Below, piece by piece: positions 1 through 7,412 of a DNA stretch of 11,206 nt. The position numbers were made by a program, and so were the translations under genes. Position 1 is the stretch's first letter. Each line of letters opens with the position of its first letter. Source of the DNA: Candidatus Hydrogenedentota bacterium (GTDB lineage Bacteria; Hydrogenedentota; Hydrogenedentia; Hydrogenedentiales; GCA-2746185); assembly GCA_012965445.1 (NCBI GenBank), contig DTSJ01000219.1, positions 1 through 11,206 on the forward strand, given 5' to 3'. The notes under the pieces are model-generated. The model had not been told where the DNA came from. It made no database searches and was given only the letters and a program-made list of their open reading frames with translations.

Positions 1-1944
1 AAACCAACAAAACCTAAACGCAAGTTCAAGTTCCGTCGACGCAAACTCGATGTCCCAGGCAAGATACTTGCGCCCATCTTTCTATCTGCTGTGGCACTAA
101 CCGTCGTTTTGGCCTACTCCGCTCCAAACCTTTACCGGACACTTACGAAGACGACCTTCGAAGAGGCGATGTTCATCGATAACTATAAAGATCGAATCTA
201 TTCGTACGGGACACATTCGCAACTACGTAGTATTCAAATCGGATCGACCTCCACAACCGTCAATGCCTCAAATGCCGGTCGTCGTCTCGATCAGATCATG
301 AGCATTTACAACAACGGTCAGGACTCCGTTTCACTCTTCGCACTGCTGTCGGGAATATTGGGCGGAACCGCGCTGGTTGTATTGCTAATATACTCCTACT
401 CAAAGGGAAAACAACTCAGGACCACCAATGTAATCGCGATTGTTCTCATTGCTGCGGTTATTACCATGAATTTGACCAACGTCCTTTACCGGAGTTCCCT
501 CGACAAGCAGGAGTGCCAACCATCCCAACCCTTCATTCGGGGTAATCTTGCGCTCCTCGTTTACATATCCATACAAAGGAACGCACCCGAGTTATTGTCA
601 CAATTGATTGGCATGGGAGCGCCGGTTGACGCAGTGGACAATGAAAAAGGGAGCTACATGCACCACGTCGCACAACTGAATCGGACCAATATGTTCGCTC
701 TGGTAATGTCAATTCCCGGTGTCAATATTGATGACCGAAGCGTCGCAGGAGAAACACCGATTCAAATTGCGACAGAAAAAGGTTTTGTCGATATCGTTAC
801 GCTACTCCTGAAAAGTGATGTCGATGCCGAAAATAAAGACAGCCGTGGTCAAACCCTACTCCATCGTGCCGCAATAAATAGTGATATTCCTATGATGAAA
901 ATATTGCTCGAGCATGTCGATACACTGAACACACCTGATGTCGACGGCATCACCCCTTTATCACTCGCCGTGCGCAATGTCGATATGGGAATGATTCTAC
1001 TACTGTTGGAAAATCGAATAGACGTAAACACTCAAGTCGACGAAAGCTATACCTTCTTCGAGCTAATGCTGTCTACTATACTGGGTGAATTACGGGCTTC
1101 CCCGGATTATGTGCTGGAGGAGGAAGAAAAAGTATTCGGAACCATCAAGCAGGCAATCGAACAAGACGCTCATCTAAGCGGGCAGGACGATGACGGAAAA
1201 ACACCGCTGCACTGGGTGACTCGACTGCACGATTCTATCACCGATCCGGACGAAGGCAACAGTTTCCTCAAGCGTGTTACCTTTCTTCTGTTGGAGAATG
1301 GAGCTGATTACGCCGTTCTGAACAACTCAGGAGAACGTGCTATAACATTGGAACACGTAATTCGCCACGACTACGACGATTGGCTCTCCCCAGTGATAAA
1401 GGCCGATCCTGACTACTTGAATCAGGCGACCATCAACGGTCGAAGTCTTTTTCAGTATGCTATCGAACTGGGAAATTCAGAAACCCTGTCCGTCCTGTTC
1501 GAACATGGTCTAGAACCCAAAGACTGGGTTCCAAAAACACTGGTGCCCCTGAAATTTGTTGTTCAAAAGAACGACCTCGCTACGGCGCGGTTGCTGCTTG
1601 AGCAGCACCTCGTTAAACCGGATTCCGAAGGAATGAACTCGAGCAGTCCGTTACACGTGGCAGCCAGTCTCAACCAGGATCGAATGATCGAATTGCTGCT
1701 CGAATTTGGATATGATGTGAATCGGCAAGGCGTAGACGGGAACACACCCCTCCACTATGCAGTCGAGACAGAAAGTACCTTCTCGATTCTCGCGCTGCTG
1801 GAAAACGGTGCGGATCCGCTCATGTGGAATTCCGACGGCTTGCGCCCGATCGACCATGCGAGAAACCTGGGAGTGCCTGCGATTCTGGACGTCGTAAAAA
1901 AAGCAGCCGATAATTTCAAGCAGGTACCCCCACTCTCCCAATAG
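1..1944 (+). CDS. Membrane-anchored ankyrin-repeat protein, 5' end cut by window
   Basis: The frame is open from base 1 to the TAG at 1942-1944 (647 codons), so the true start lies upstream; the GTG at 91 falls inside the first membrane segment and is unlikely to be the start. Counting codons from base 1, a strongly basic stretch (residues 1-16, rich in K and R) precedes a hydrophobic segment at 22-41. A polar loop of about 70 residues follows, then two more hydrophobic segments at about 111-133 and 144-163, joined by a short basic loop (SKGKQLR). From about residue 181 to the end there are ten or more ankyrin-like repeats; clear ones carry GETPIQIA, GQTLLHRAA, GITPLSLAV, GKTPLHWV, SSPLHVAA and GNTPLHYAV. 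Ankyrin repeats bind other proteins; the partner cannot be inferred. By the positive-inside rule the basic N-terminus and the TM2-TM3 loop would be cytoplasmic, placing the repeats in the periplasm. The family call is secure; the function is unknown. Confidence 0.85.
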   Translation, partial: KPTKPKRKFKFRRRKLDVPGKILAPIFLSAVALTVVLAYSAPNLYRTLTKTTFEEAMFIDNYKDRIYSYGTHSQLRSIQIGSTSTTVNASNAGRRLDQIMSIYNNGQDSVSLFALLSGILGGTALVVLLIYSYSKGKQLRTTNVIAIVLIAAVITMNLTNVLYRSSLDKQECQPSQPFIRGNLALLVYISIQRNAPELLSQLIGMGAPVDAVDNEKGSYMHHVAQLNRTNMFALVMSIPGVNIDDRSVAGETPIQIATEKGFVDIVTLLLKSDVDAENKDSRGQTLLHRAAINSDIPMMKILLEHVDTLNTPDVDGITPLSLAVRNVDMGMILLLLENRIDVNTQVDESYTFFELMLSTILGELRASPDYVLEEEEKVFGTIKQAIEQDAHLSGQDDDGKTPLHWVTRLHDSITDPDEGNSFLKRVTFLLLENGADYAVLNNSGERAITLEHVIRHDYDDWLSPVIKADPDYLNQATINGRSLFQYAIELGNSETLSVLFEHGLEPKDWVPKTLVPLKFVVQKNDLATARLLLEQHLVKPDSEGMNSSSPLHVAASLNQDRMIELLLEFGYDVNRQGVDGNTPLHYAVETESTFSILALLENGADPLMWNSDGLRPIDHARNLGVPAILDVVKKAADNFKQVPPLSQ

Positions 1945-1998
1945 CCCCATTCCCCATCAATTCGTATAAAAGCACACCGGGTTCGTGGTAGAGTGGGG
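1928..1998. repeat. Inverted repeat around the ankyrin/exchanger gene junction
   Basis: The 13 bases at 1928-1940 (CCCCACTCTCCCA) pair with 1986-1998 (TGGTAGAGTGGGG) at 12 of 13 positions, with one C/T mismatch. The arms enclose 45 bases that contain the ankyrin-gene stop codon and most of the intergenic space. As RNA this would be a long stem with a large loop. No T-run follows, so it is not a standard rho-independent terminator. The right arm ends about 20 bases before the ribosome-binding site of the exchanger gene. It could be a processing or stability element; its role is unknown. Confidence 0.5.
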
Positions 1999-2030
1999 AG
2001 TCGTAGTATCAATTTCCAGGGGCATTCCTA

Positions 2031-3002
2031 TTGCTGGTATACATCTGTCTCATCGTCGGACTCATCATGGTGATCAAAGGCGCAGAACTCCTCGTCAACG
2101 GTGCCTCCACCATCGCACGGGGATTGAATATCTCCGGGTTCGTAATCGGACTAACCGTCGTATCCTTCGGCACCTCCCTACCCGAACTCATCATCGCCCT
2201 CATCTCCGGCCAAGAAGGAAGCCCCGACCTCATCGTTGGCAACGTCGCCGGTAGCAACATCGCCAACGTATTACTCGTTCTCGGCACCGCGGCAGCAATC
2301 CGAAGACTCCCCGCCACCAACAGCACCGTGTCCCGGGAAATTCCCTTCACAGTCATTGCTTCAATCATCGCGATCATACTGTTTAACAATCTCATTGTCG
2401 GTCGAGGAGGCCAACCAGAACTCACCCGAATAGACGGGGGAATACTTCTCGGTTTTTTCTCTCTGTTCATGCTCTACGCAGCACAAATTATCCGCCGGCA
2501 AACCAAAGAAGAGACGAACTGGGTGGATTCCCCGAAAGAACACTCAAAAGCACGTTCGATGATCGAAATCGTTGCCGGTATTGTCGCGCTATACGCAGGG
2601 GGACAACTCGCCATCACCTACGGAGCAAAACCCATCGCTGAATCATTGGGCATGAGCGAAAAACTTATAGCACTCACCGTCGTCGCCATAGGAACGTCCC
2701 TCCCCGAACTCGCTACCTCAGCCGTAGCCGCCTACAAAAACAACGTCGATATCGCCGTCGGCAACGTCGTCGGATCGAACATCTTCAACATCTTCATTGT
2801 ACTCGGCATATCCAGTGTCGTCCGCCCTGTCCCATTCAATACTGATATGAACATCGATTTGGGAATCATGCTTGCCAGCACAGTACTCCTGTTCATCTTC
2901 ATGTTCATAGGACACCCCAAACGTACAATTCAGCGACGCGAGGGAGTGTTGTTCCTTGGGCTGTACGTCGGATACATCGTTTTCGTGATTCAACGCGGCT
3001 AA
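2031..3002 (+). CDS. CaCA-family Na+/Ca2+ (or Ca2+/H+) antiporter, YrbG-like
   Basis: This is an inner-membrane cation antiporter of the calcium/cation exchanger superfamily, 323 residues, close to the usual length of YrbG-type proteins (about 325). Both diagnostic alpha repeats are present in their usual antiparallel halves. Alpha-1 has GTSLPEL at 47-53 and GNVAGSNI at 70-77; alpha-2 has GTSLPEL at 221-227 and GNVVGSNI at 244-251. The acidic residues in GTSLPEL and the Asn/Ser of GNxxGSN form the ion site in characterised members. About ten hydrophobic segments surround a polar loop at about 155-175. The start is TTG at 2031, supported by AGGGG at 2018-2022 with an 8-base spacer and by a first membrane helix that begins at once. 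Ion specificity (Ca2+, Na+ or H+) cannot be read from sequence. The gene ends 10 bases from the stop of the convergent fbpC. Confidence 0.93.
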   Translation: MLVYICLIVGLIMVIKGAELLVNGASTIARGLNISGFVIGLTVVSFGTSLPELIIALISGQEGSPDLIVGNVAGSNIANVLLVLGTAAAIRRLPATNSTVSREIPFTVIASIIAIILFNNLIVGRGGQPELTRIDGGILLGFFSLFMLYAAQIIRRQTKEETNWVDSPKEHSKARSMIEIVAGIVALYAGGQLAITYGAKPIAESLGMSEKLIALTVVAIGTSLPELATSAVAAYKNNVDIAVGNVVGSNIFNIFIVLGISSVVRPVPFNTDMNIDLGIMLASTVLLFIFMFIGHPKRTIQRREGVLFLGLYVGYIVFVIQRG

Positions 3003-3012
3003 GCAGAGATCA

Positions 3013-4053
3013 CTAATTGCGGTTCACAACCACCGCTGGCTCGGTCATACGCAGGTGAACACGATCTCCAGACTCAAACGTGCTGCGATGATCTGTCATT
3101 ACCACGAACGTCTCCGTGTCAACCTGTACGTCGTAAAATTGGTCATGGCCTTTGAATTCACGGTTCAAAACAACGCCCAGCATTCCTTCACCACTCGAAC
3201 TGATCTCAATCGCAAGCTGCTCAGGGCGTACAGACAACAAAATATCACCGCTCGACTCAGTATTGATGTCCACACAACCCAACGCACAATGCGCACAAGC
3301 ACCCTGCGCGTCCGCGTTCACAAGATTCGTGATCCCCAGGAACTGAGCTACAAACGAGGTCGTCGGGTTCCGGTAAATATCAATCGGCGTTCCGCACTGC
3401 TCGACACGACCGTCATTCATCACCGCAATCCGATCCGCGACTGTCAACGCCTCCTCCTGATCATGCGTCACCAGAATCGCGCTCATACCAGAACGCTTCA
3501 ATATATCACTGACCTCGTTGCGCGTATCAACCCGCAGAGAAGCATCCAGATTGCTAAACGGTTCATCCATCAAAATTACCTTAGGCCCAGGAGACATCGA
3601 ACGCGCAAGAGCAACACGCTGCTGCTGCCCGCCCGATAGCTCATGTGGAGCTCGCTTCGCAAGGCCAGTAAGACCCGCAAGTTCGATCGCCTGATCCACA
3701 CGTTCATTCCGCTGCCTGCGCGAAAGATGCCTCAATCCGAATGCGATGTTCTGTGCGACATTCAAATGAGGAAAGAGAGCATAATCCTGGAACACGAAAC
3801 CGATGCCGCGCTCTTCCGGACGTACCCACTGAGCATCATCACACAACACCCGATCCTCAAGCACAATCGAACCTTTTTCAGGCTTCTCGAATCCTGCGAT
3901 CAAGCGCAATGTCGTCGTTTTGCCGCATCCCGAAGGCCCCAGTAGCGCCAATATCTCGCCGGCCTCAAGATCCAGGTCAATTCCTGATACTACAGGCTCG
4001 TCCTCACGCCCGTAGCGCTTGCTCACACCATGCATTCTCAAAATTGGCTTCAT
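3013..4053 (-). CDS. fbpC: Fe3+ ABC transporter ATP-binding protein
   Basis: This is the cytoplasmic ATPase that powers the ferric-iron importer. The 346 residues match the FbpC/AfuC group. Walker A is GPSGCGKTT (39-47), the Q-loop glutamine is Q89, the ABC signature LSGGQQQ lies at 139-145, Walker B VILMDE at 159-164, and the switch histidine H197 sits in VTHDQEE. All catalytic residues are present. A C-terminal TOBE-type regulatory domain runs from about 240 to the end. Unusually, that region carries three close cysteines, C253, C256 and C260 (CAHCALGC). The ATG at 4051-4053 overlaps the TGA of fbpB (ATGA), with a good AGGAAAGGAAG ribosome site, so translation is probably coupled. Substrate assignment rests on the neighbouring binding protein; related transporters carry thiamine, spermidine or phosphonates, but iron fits best. 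Confidence 0.93.
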   Translation of the reverse strand: MKPILRMHGVSKRYGREDEPVVSGIDLDLEAGEILALLGPSGCGKTTTLRLIAGFEKPEKGSIVLEDRVLCDDAQWVRPEERGIGFVFQDYALFPHLNVAQNIAFGLRHLSRRQRNERVDQAIELAGLTGLAKRAPHELSGGQQQRVALARSMSPGPKVILMDEPFSNLDASLRVDTRNEVSDILKRSGMSAILVTHDQEEALTVADRIAVMNDGRVEQCGTPIDIYRNPTTSFVAQFLGITNLVNADAQGACAHCALGCVDINTESSGDILLSVRPEQLAIEISSSGEGMLGVVLNREFKGHDQFYDVQVDTETFVVMTDHRSTFESGDRVHLRMTEPAVVVNRN

Positions 4054-5642
4054 GCGTACTTCCTTTCCTGAATCAGCAGCACACCCACAAACATTCCCGA
4101 AAAAAGTAGTATCGTCAACGCGAAGGGAGCCGCCTCAGCAAAATACGCCTCCTCAATGTAACTCCACACTTCCAGCGCAAGCGTGTTGTAACCCAGCGGA
4201 GACAAAATAATCGTAAGATGCAGTTCCTTCATACACGAAAGAAAAACGAACGCCATACTGATCAAAACCCCATTGCGAATCATCGGCAGGGTCGTTCTCA
4301 ATATCGCCTGAAACCGACTATAGCCCAGCGAACGCGCCGCTTCCTCGACCCCCGGACTTGTCTGATACAGCGCACTCCGAATCGGTCCGATAGCCTCCGC
4401 GAGAAAGTGGATAAGGTAAGCATATACAAGTAAGAACAACGTCTGGTACATACCCGGTGCAAGTTTCAGCGAAAACGAGACAAGACCCAAAGCGAAGGCA
4501 AGTGCCGGAATCGAATACCCTAGATAGGCAACCCGTTCCATAAGCAGCGTCAGGCGTGAAGGCATACGGACACTCATATAAACAATCGGAATCACTACAA
4601 TCGCTGCTAACACCGCTGCAGGCAGACTCGCAAAAATCGATCCCTTCAGCGATTCGGACAGATCCGTCCAAAGGTACGTCATATCAGCTTTAGCCGCCCA
4701 GAAAAACATCGCCCCAACCGGAGCAAAGACACTCAAGAGGAAGATAACAAGCGCGTAACCATATGCCGCCGGAGCCCACCGACCCAATTCAAACGGCTTC
4801 AAAGCACGCTTCGTCGTCGACCCCGCTTTATCGAGTCGTACTTTCCGCAGAAATCGGCCTTCAACGATCACGAAAACAGCCGTGACCGAAATCAGCATCA
4901 GCGCAATGCACGCCCCGTAGGAAGGATTCATCCCCGATATATACTGATTGTACAACGCGTAACTCAGCGTTTCGTAATGCATCTGACTCACTGCGGCAAA
5001 TTCACTGAACACGTGCAGCGTAATCAGCAAACCTCCCGAAAGAAAAGCGGGCCTTAACTGCGGCAGAAAAACATGCATCAATATTTGACGATGCGTATGC
5101 CCAAGCGAATAAGCCACATCCTCCAGCGCGGGATCAAGCGTCAATAGCGAAGCGCGCAGATTGAAAAATAGATAGGGGAAATTACACAGACTCAGTATCG
5201 CGACTGCGCCCCAGAATCCCTGAAAGCGCGGGAATACCATGTCCGTAATTTGGGCAACGATACCTATATTTCCGCCCATCGACAACACCGCATACGCCAT
5301 CAAATAAGATGGAATCGCCAGGGGCAACACTCCAACCAGAGCCCATACCCGCTTGCCCCTCATCGAAGTCCGCGTGGTAAGCCACGCCAGCGGAAAGGCA
5401 ATCACAGTACTTACACACAACACCCCGGCTGTCAGACGAACCGTGTTCCACAACAGCTCCAGGTTACGCGCACGAAAAAGCAGGTCGCCAAAAGCAGCAG
5501 GACCCGCGTCGAACGCGCGAAGAACCAAATACAGTAAAGGCAGCGAAACGCCCATCACAAGCACAACAATCCCCGCAAGCATCCCACCTCTGAGAAGCAA
5601 GCCGCCAAGCACAGTTACCGTCGTATCTGACCGTCCCGACAT
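4050..5642 (-). CDS. fbpB: Fe3+ ABC transporter permease, fused two-domain
   Basis: This inner-membrane channel of the ferric-iron importer has 530 residues, typical of FbpB/SfuB proteins in which two permease domains are fused. Each half has one EAA loop that docks on the ATPase: the first at about 174-195 (EDVAYSLGH, then FLPQLRP), the second at about 433-454 (EEAARSLGY, then TLPMIRN). About twelve hydrophobic segments are visible, with a polar linker around 262-290 between the halves. The ATG at 5640-5642 lies 5 bases after the fbpA stop, and no strong ribosome-binding site is visible in front of it, which suggests translational coupling to fbpA. Its stop overlaps the fbpC start. Confidence 0.93.
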   Translation of the reverse strand: MSGRSDTTVTVLGGLLLRGGMLAGIVVLVMGVSLPLLYLVLRAFDAGPAAFGDLLFRARNLELLWNTVRLTAGVLCVSTVIAFPLAWLTTRTSMRGKRVWALVGVLPLAIPSYLMAYAVLSMGGNIGIVAQITDMVFPRFQGFWGAVAILSLCNFPYLFFNLRASLLTLDPALEDVAYSLGHTHRQILMHVFLPQLRPAFLSGGLLITLHVFSEFAAVSQMHYETLSYALYNQYISGMNPSYGACIALMLISVTAVFVIVEGRFLRKVRLDKAGSTTKRALKPFELGRWAPAAYGYALVIFLLSVFAPVGAMFFWAAKADMTYLWTDLSESLKGSIFASLPAAVLAAIVVIPIVYMSVRMPSRLTLLMERVAYLGYSIPALAFALGLVSFSLKLAPGMYQTLFLLVYAYLIHFLAEAIGPIRSALYQTSPGVEEAARSLGYSRFQAILRTTLPMIRNGVLISMAFVFLSCMKELHLTIILSPLGYNTLALEVWSYIEEAYFAEAAPFALTILLFSGMFVGVLLIQERKYA

Positions 5643-5647
5643 GATCG

Positions 5648-6658
5648 CTAGTTCAACCCCACCTCTGTGAGCAACGCCAGTGTCTTCTGCAGGTCCGCGA
5701 GATCCTCGAGATTTGCCTCAGGCACGAGCGTATTCAGCTTCTCAACCGGTACCAACCGGCTATTGGGGATCACATTGTCCGTGATCGGATATTCGAAAAT
5801 CTGACTTGTAAAATACTGCTGCGCCTTAGGTCCCAAAAGATACTGCACAAACTCCATTGCTGGAACACGGCTCTTGCTCGTCTTCAATACTCCGACACCC
5901 GAAACAAACACTAGATTCCCAATATCACCCGCCTCAAAAAAAGTCTGCTCAACCGGATAGTTCGCGTCCGACGCCTTAAACTTGAGCAAGTAATAATGAT
6001 TGGGAATTCCCAAATCAATTTCACCCGCCGCAAGTGCCTGGATGATTGGAGTATTTTTTGGATAAGCCATCGTGCCGTTCTTCTTCATCCCTGAAAGCCA
6101 AGCTTTCGTCTTTTCCCTGCCGTGCTCATTAAGCATCGCAGTCACGAATGCACGAAAAGATCCATTCGTAGGTGCCCAACCCACACGGCCCTTCCATTTC
6201 GCATCCGCCAGATCGAATACACTCTTTGGCAGCTCGGATTTCTTCACACGATCAGGAGAGTACGCCAAGACACGCGCACGACCGCTAGTGCCAATCCACG
6301 TCTTCGACGCGTTCATGAAGTGAGCAGGTATCTCCCCTGTTATCGAGGCAGGAAGCTTCTGAAACATACCGAGTTCGTTGACCGCGCCCAACGCCCCCGC
6401 GTCCTGCGCCCAGAATATATCAGCGGGAGATCTATCGCCCTCTTCCTGAAGTATCAACGCCAGCTGCGCCGTGTTTCCATACTTGACCACCACTTTGATG
6501 CTCGTCTCCCGTTGAAACTGTTTGATTATGGGATCAACCAGGCTTTTACTCCGGCCGGAATAGAGAACCACCTGGTCCGCAGCGAGCGTCATAGGGGGAA
6601 ACAGGGAAACGGCGAGCGCAATGATCAACGAAAGTACTAATGGACGCATGGATTTCAT
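5648..6658 (-). CDS. fbpA: Periplasmic Fe3+-binding protein of iron ABC importer
   Basis: This secreted solute-binding protein captures ferric iron in the periplasm and delivers it to FbpB/FbpC. I place the start at the ATG at 6656-6658 (336 residues). AGGAG at 6671-6675 lies 12 bases upstream, and the protein then begins with a proper signal peptide (MKSMRP, a hydrophobic core to about residue 20, cleavage near TLAA-D at 27/28). A longer reading from the TTG at 6685 would translate through that ribosome site. The mature protein begins VVLYSGR, as in FbpA/FutA relatives, and has the paired tyrosines Y222-Y223 (NHYYLLKF) that coordinate Fe3+ in characterised FbpA proteins. SPADIFWAQDAG (77-88) is also typical of the family. 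The length is normal. The gene leads the fbpABC unit and has its own promoter-like sequence upstream. Confidence 0.92.
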   Translation of the reverse strand: MKSMRPLVLSLIIALAVSLFPPMTLAADQVVLYSGRSKSLVDPIIKQFQRETSIKVVVKYGNTAQLALILQEEGDRSPADIFWAQDAGALGAVNELGMFQKLPASITGEIPAHFMNASKTWIGTSGRARVLAYSPDRVKKSELPKSVFDLADAKWKGRVGWAPTNGSFRAFVTAMLNEHGREKTKAWLSGMKKNGTMAYPKNTPIIQALAAGEIDLGIPNHYYLLKFKASDANYPVEQTFFEAGDIGNLVFVSGVGVLKTSKSRVPAMEFVQYLLGPKAQQYFTSQIFEYPITDNVIPNSRLVPVEKLNTLVPEANLEDLADLQKTLALLTEVGLN

Positions 6659-6707
6659 AAGAATACAAAGCTCCTGGCATTTCAAGATTTACAAGTCAGT
6701 TAAGCAT

Positions 6708-6736
6708 AGTATACAAATGTTTTCCAAATAAAGCAA
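6708..6736 (-). promoter_or_regulatory. Putative fbpA promoter
   Basis: On the minus strand a TTGCTT -35 (6736-6731) is followed after 17 bases by a TATACT -10 (6713-6708, five of six consensus bases). Transcription would start near 6700, leaving a leader of about 43 bases before the fbpA ATG. The -35 is weak, as is common for regulated promoters. This is inferred from sequence resemblance only. Confidence 0.5.
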
Positions 6737-6749
6737 GTGTAGGTCACTT
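6735..6749. promoter_or_regulatory. Inverted repeat at the -35 edge of the fbpA promoter, possible operator
   Basis: AAGTG (6735-6739) and CACTT (6745-6749) form a perfect 5-base inverted repeat around a 5-base centre, touching the upstream edge of the putative fbpA -35. A palindrome of this size in front of an iron-transport operon, with a DtxR-type regulator gene immediately upstream, could be the repressor site. It does not closely match the actinobacterial DtxR box. Confidence 0.3.
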
Positions 6750-6783
6750 AGAACTTCCATCAACCTGCCAAAATTCAGGACCG

Positions 6784-6810
6784 AAAAGGGGAACCTCGCC
6801 TGATAAGGCG
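6784..6810 (-). terminator. Weak stem-loop after the DtxR-type regulator gene
   Basis: About 30 bases past the regulator's stop codon, CGCCT and AGGCG (6797-6810) form a perfect 5-base stem with a 4-base loop. On the minus strand a run of four T (6787-6784) follows only 9 bases later. The stem is short and the T-run is displaced, so at best this is a leaky terminator between the regulator and fbpA. Confidence 0.3.
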
Positions 6811-6840
6811 TTAAGTAATTGAAGCAGAACGAGATACGTA

Positions 6841-7371
6841 CTAGTCGGCGATATCGAATTCGCGAGAGCAGATTGGGCAATCATCCGTTTCGCTGCACGA
6901 ATGGTCTCCTTCGGAATCGAATTTCGCGAAGCGCTTCAGAGTCCCGGGATCGCTTTCCATGAAATTGATGAGCTCGATCATGTGGCGGCCCGTTTCCAGA
7001 CTCATCAAATGCTCCATTTTACAGGCATCCGCAGACGCAGTATCCTTCGACAGGCCCAGAATCTCGCCAAAGAATTTTGAGAGTATTCGAAAATTATGCT
7101 CAACAATGTTAGCCATCGCTCGACCGTCATCTGCAAGCAGAAGAAATCGATTCGGGTCTTCCTTCACCCAGCCCCGCTTCTTAAGGTGGGCAATCGACAT
7201 CGATGCCGCGCCACGGGATACCTCCAGCTTGTCAGCAACATCCGTTACCCGCGCATAACCCAGCTCCTCACGCAGACTGTCAATAGCCATCAGATAGTGC
7301 GCGGCTGAGTGTGTCAGCTCATTCTTTTCGAACTCGCGCCAATAAGCCGAATCGTTAATATCTTTGGACAA
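6841..7371 (-). CDS. DtxR/IdeR-type metal-dependent transcriptional repressor
   Basis: The 176-residue protein has an N-terminal winged helix (recognition region about 42-66, TDVADKLEVSRGAASMSIAHLKKRGW) and the DtxR dimerisation/metal domain with DACKMEHLMS at 115-124. Family members bind Fe2+ or Mn2+ and then repress metal uptake genes. By eye alignment with IdeR, the primary metal site keeps C117, E120 and H121, but the IdeR Met10 position is H25. Of the ancillary site, H92 is kept, while the positions of IdeR Glu83 and His98 appear to be I96 and S113. There is no SH3 domain; instead a short acidic tail carries H157, C159, C165 and C168 (DDCPIC). The start is TTG at 7369-7371 with GGAG 8 bases upstream; no in-frame ATG lies close upstream. 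The gene sits directly upstream of fbpABC on the same strand, so iron-dependent control of fbpABC is the natural inference; Mn2+ sensing is possible. Confidence 0.87.
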   Translation of the reverse strand: MSKDINDSAYWREFEKNELTHSAAHYLMAIDSLREELGYARVTDVADKLEVSRGAASMSIAHLKKRGWVKEDPNRFLLLADDGRAMANIVEHNFRILSKFFGEILGLSKDTASADACKMEHLMSLETGRHMIELINFMESDPGTLKRFAKFDSEGDHSCSETDDCPICSREFDIAD

Positions 7372-7412
7372 TGGTCGCTCTCCGCAGCAGGATGCCTTCT
7401 CACAAGCAAGTA

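Noticed and set aside
1651..1950. A minus-strand open frame of 99 codons opposite the ankyrin gene.
   Set aside because: It lies wholly opposite a well-supported coding frame, and the product has no recognisable domain.
1986..1999. TGGTAGAGTGGGGA looks like a tRNA D-arm fragment.
   Set aside because: No cloverleaf can be completed in the flanking bases; it is better explained as one arm of the inverted repeat.
3019..3036. GCGGT and ACCGC form a 5-base stem near the end of fbpC, considered as a terminator for the exchanger gene.
   Set aside because: It lies in fbpC coding sequence and no T-run follows on either strand.
3055..3639. A plus-strand open frame of 194 codons opposite fbpC.
   Set aside because: It is a shadow of the conserved ATPase gene, with an Arg/His/Thr-rich composition typical of antisense reading.
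6659..6685. A longer FbpA starting at the TTG at 6685.
   Set aside because: It would translate across the AGGAG ribosome site and put extra residues, including two cysteines, before an otherwise normal signal peptide.
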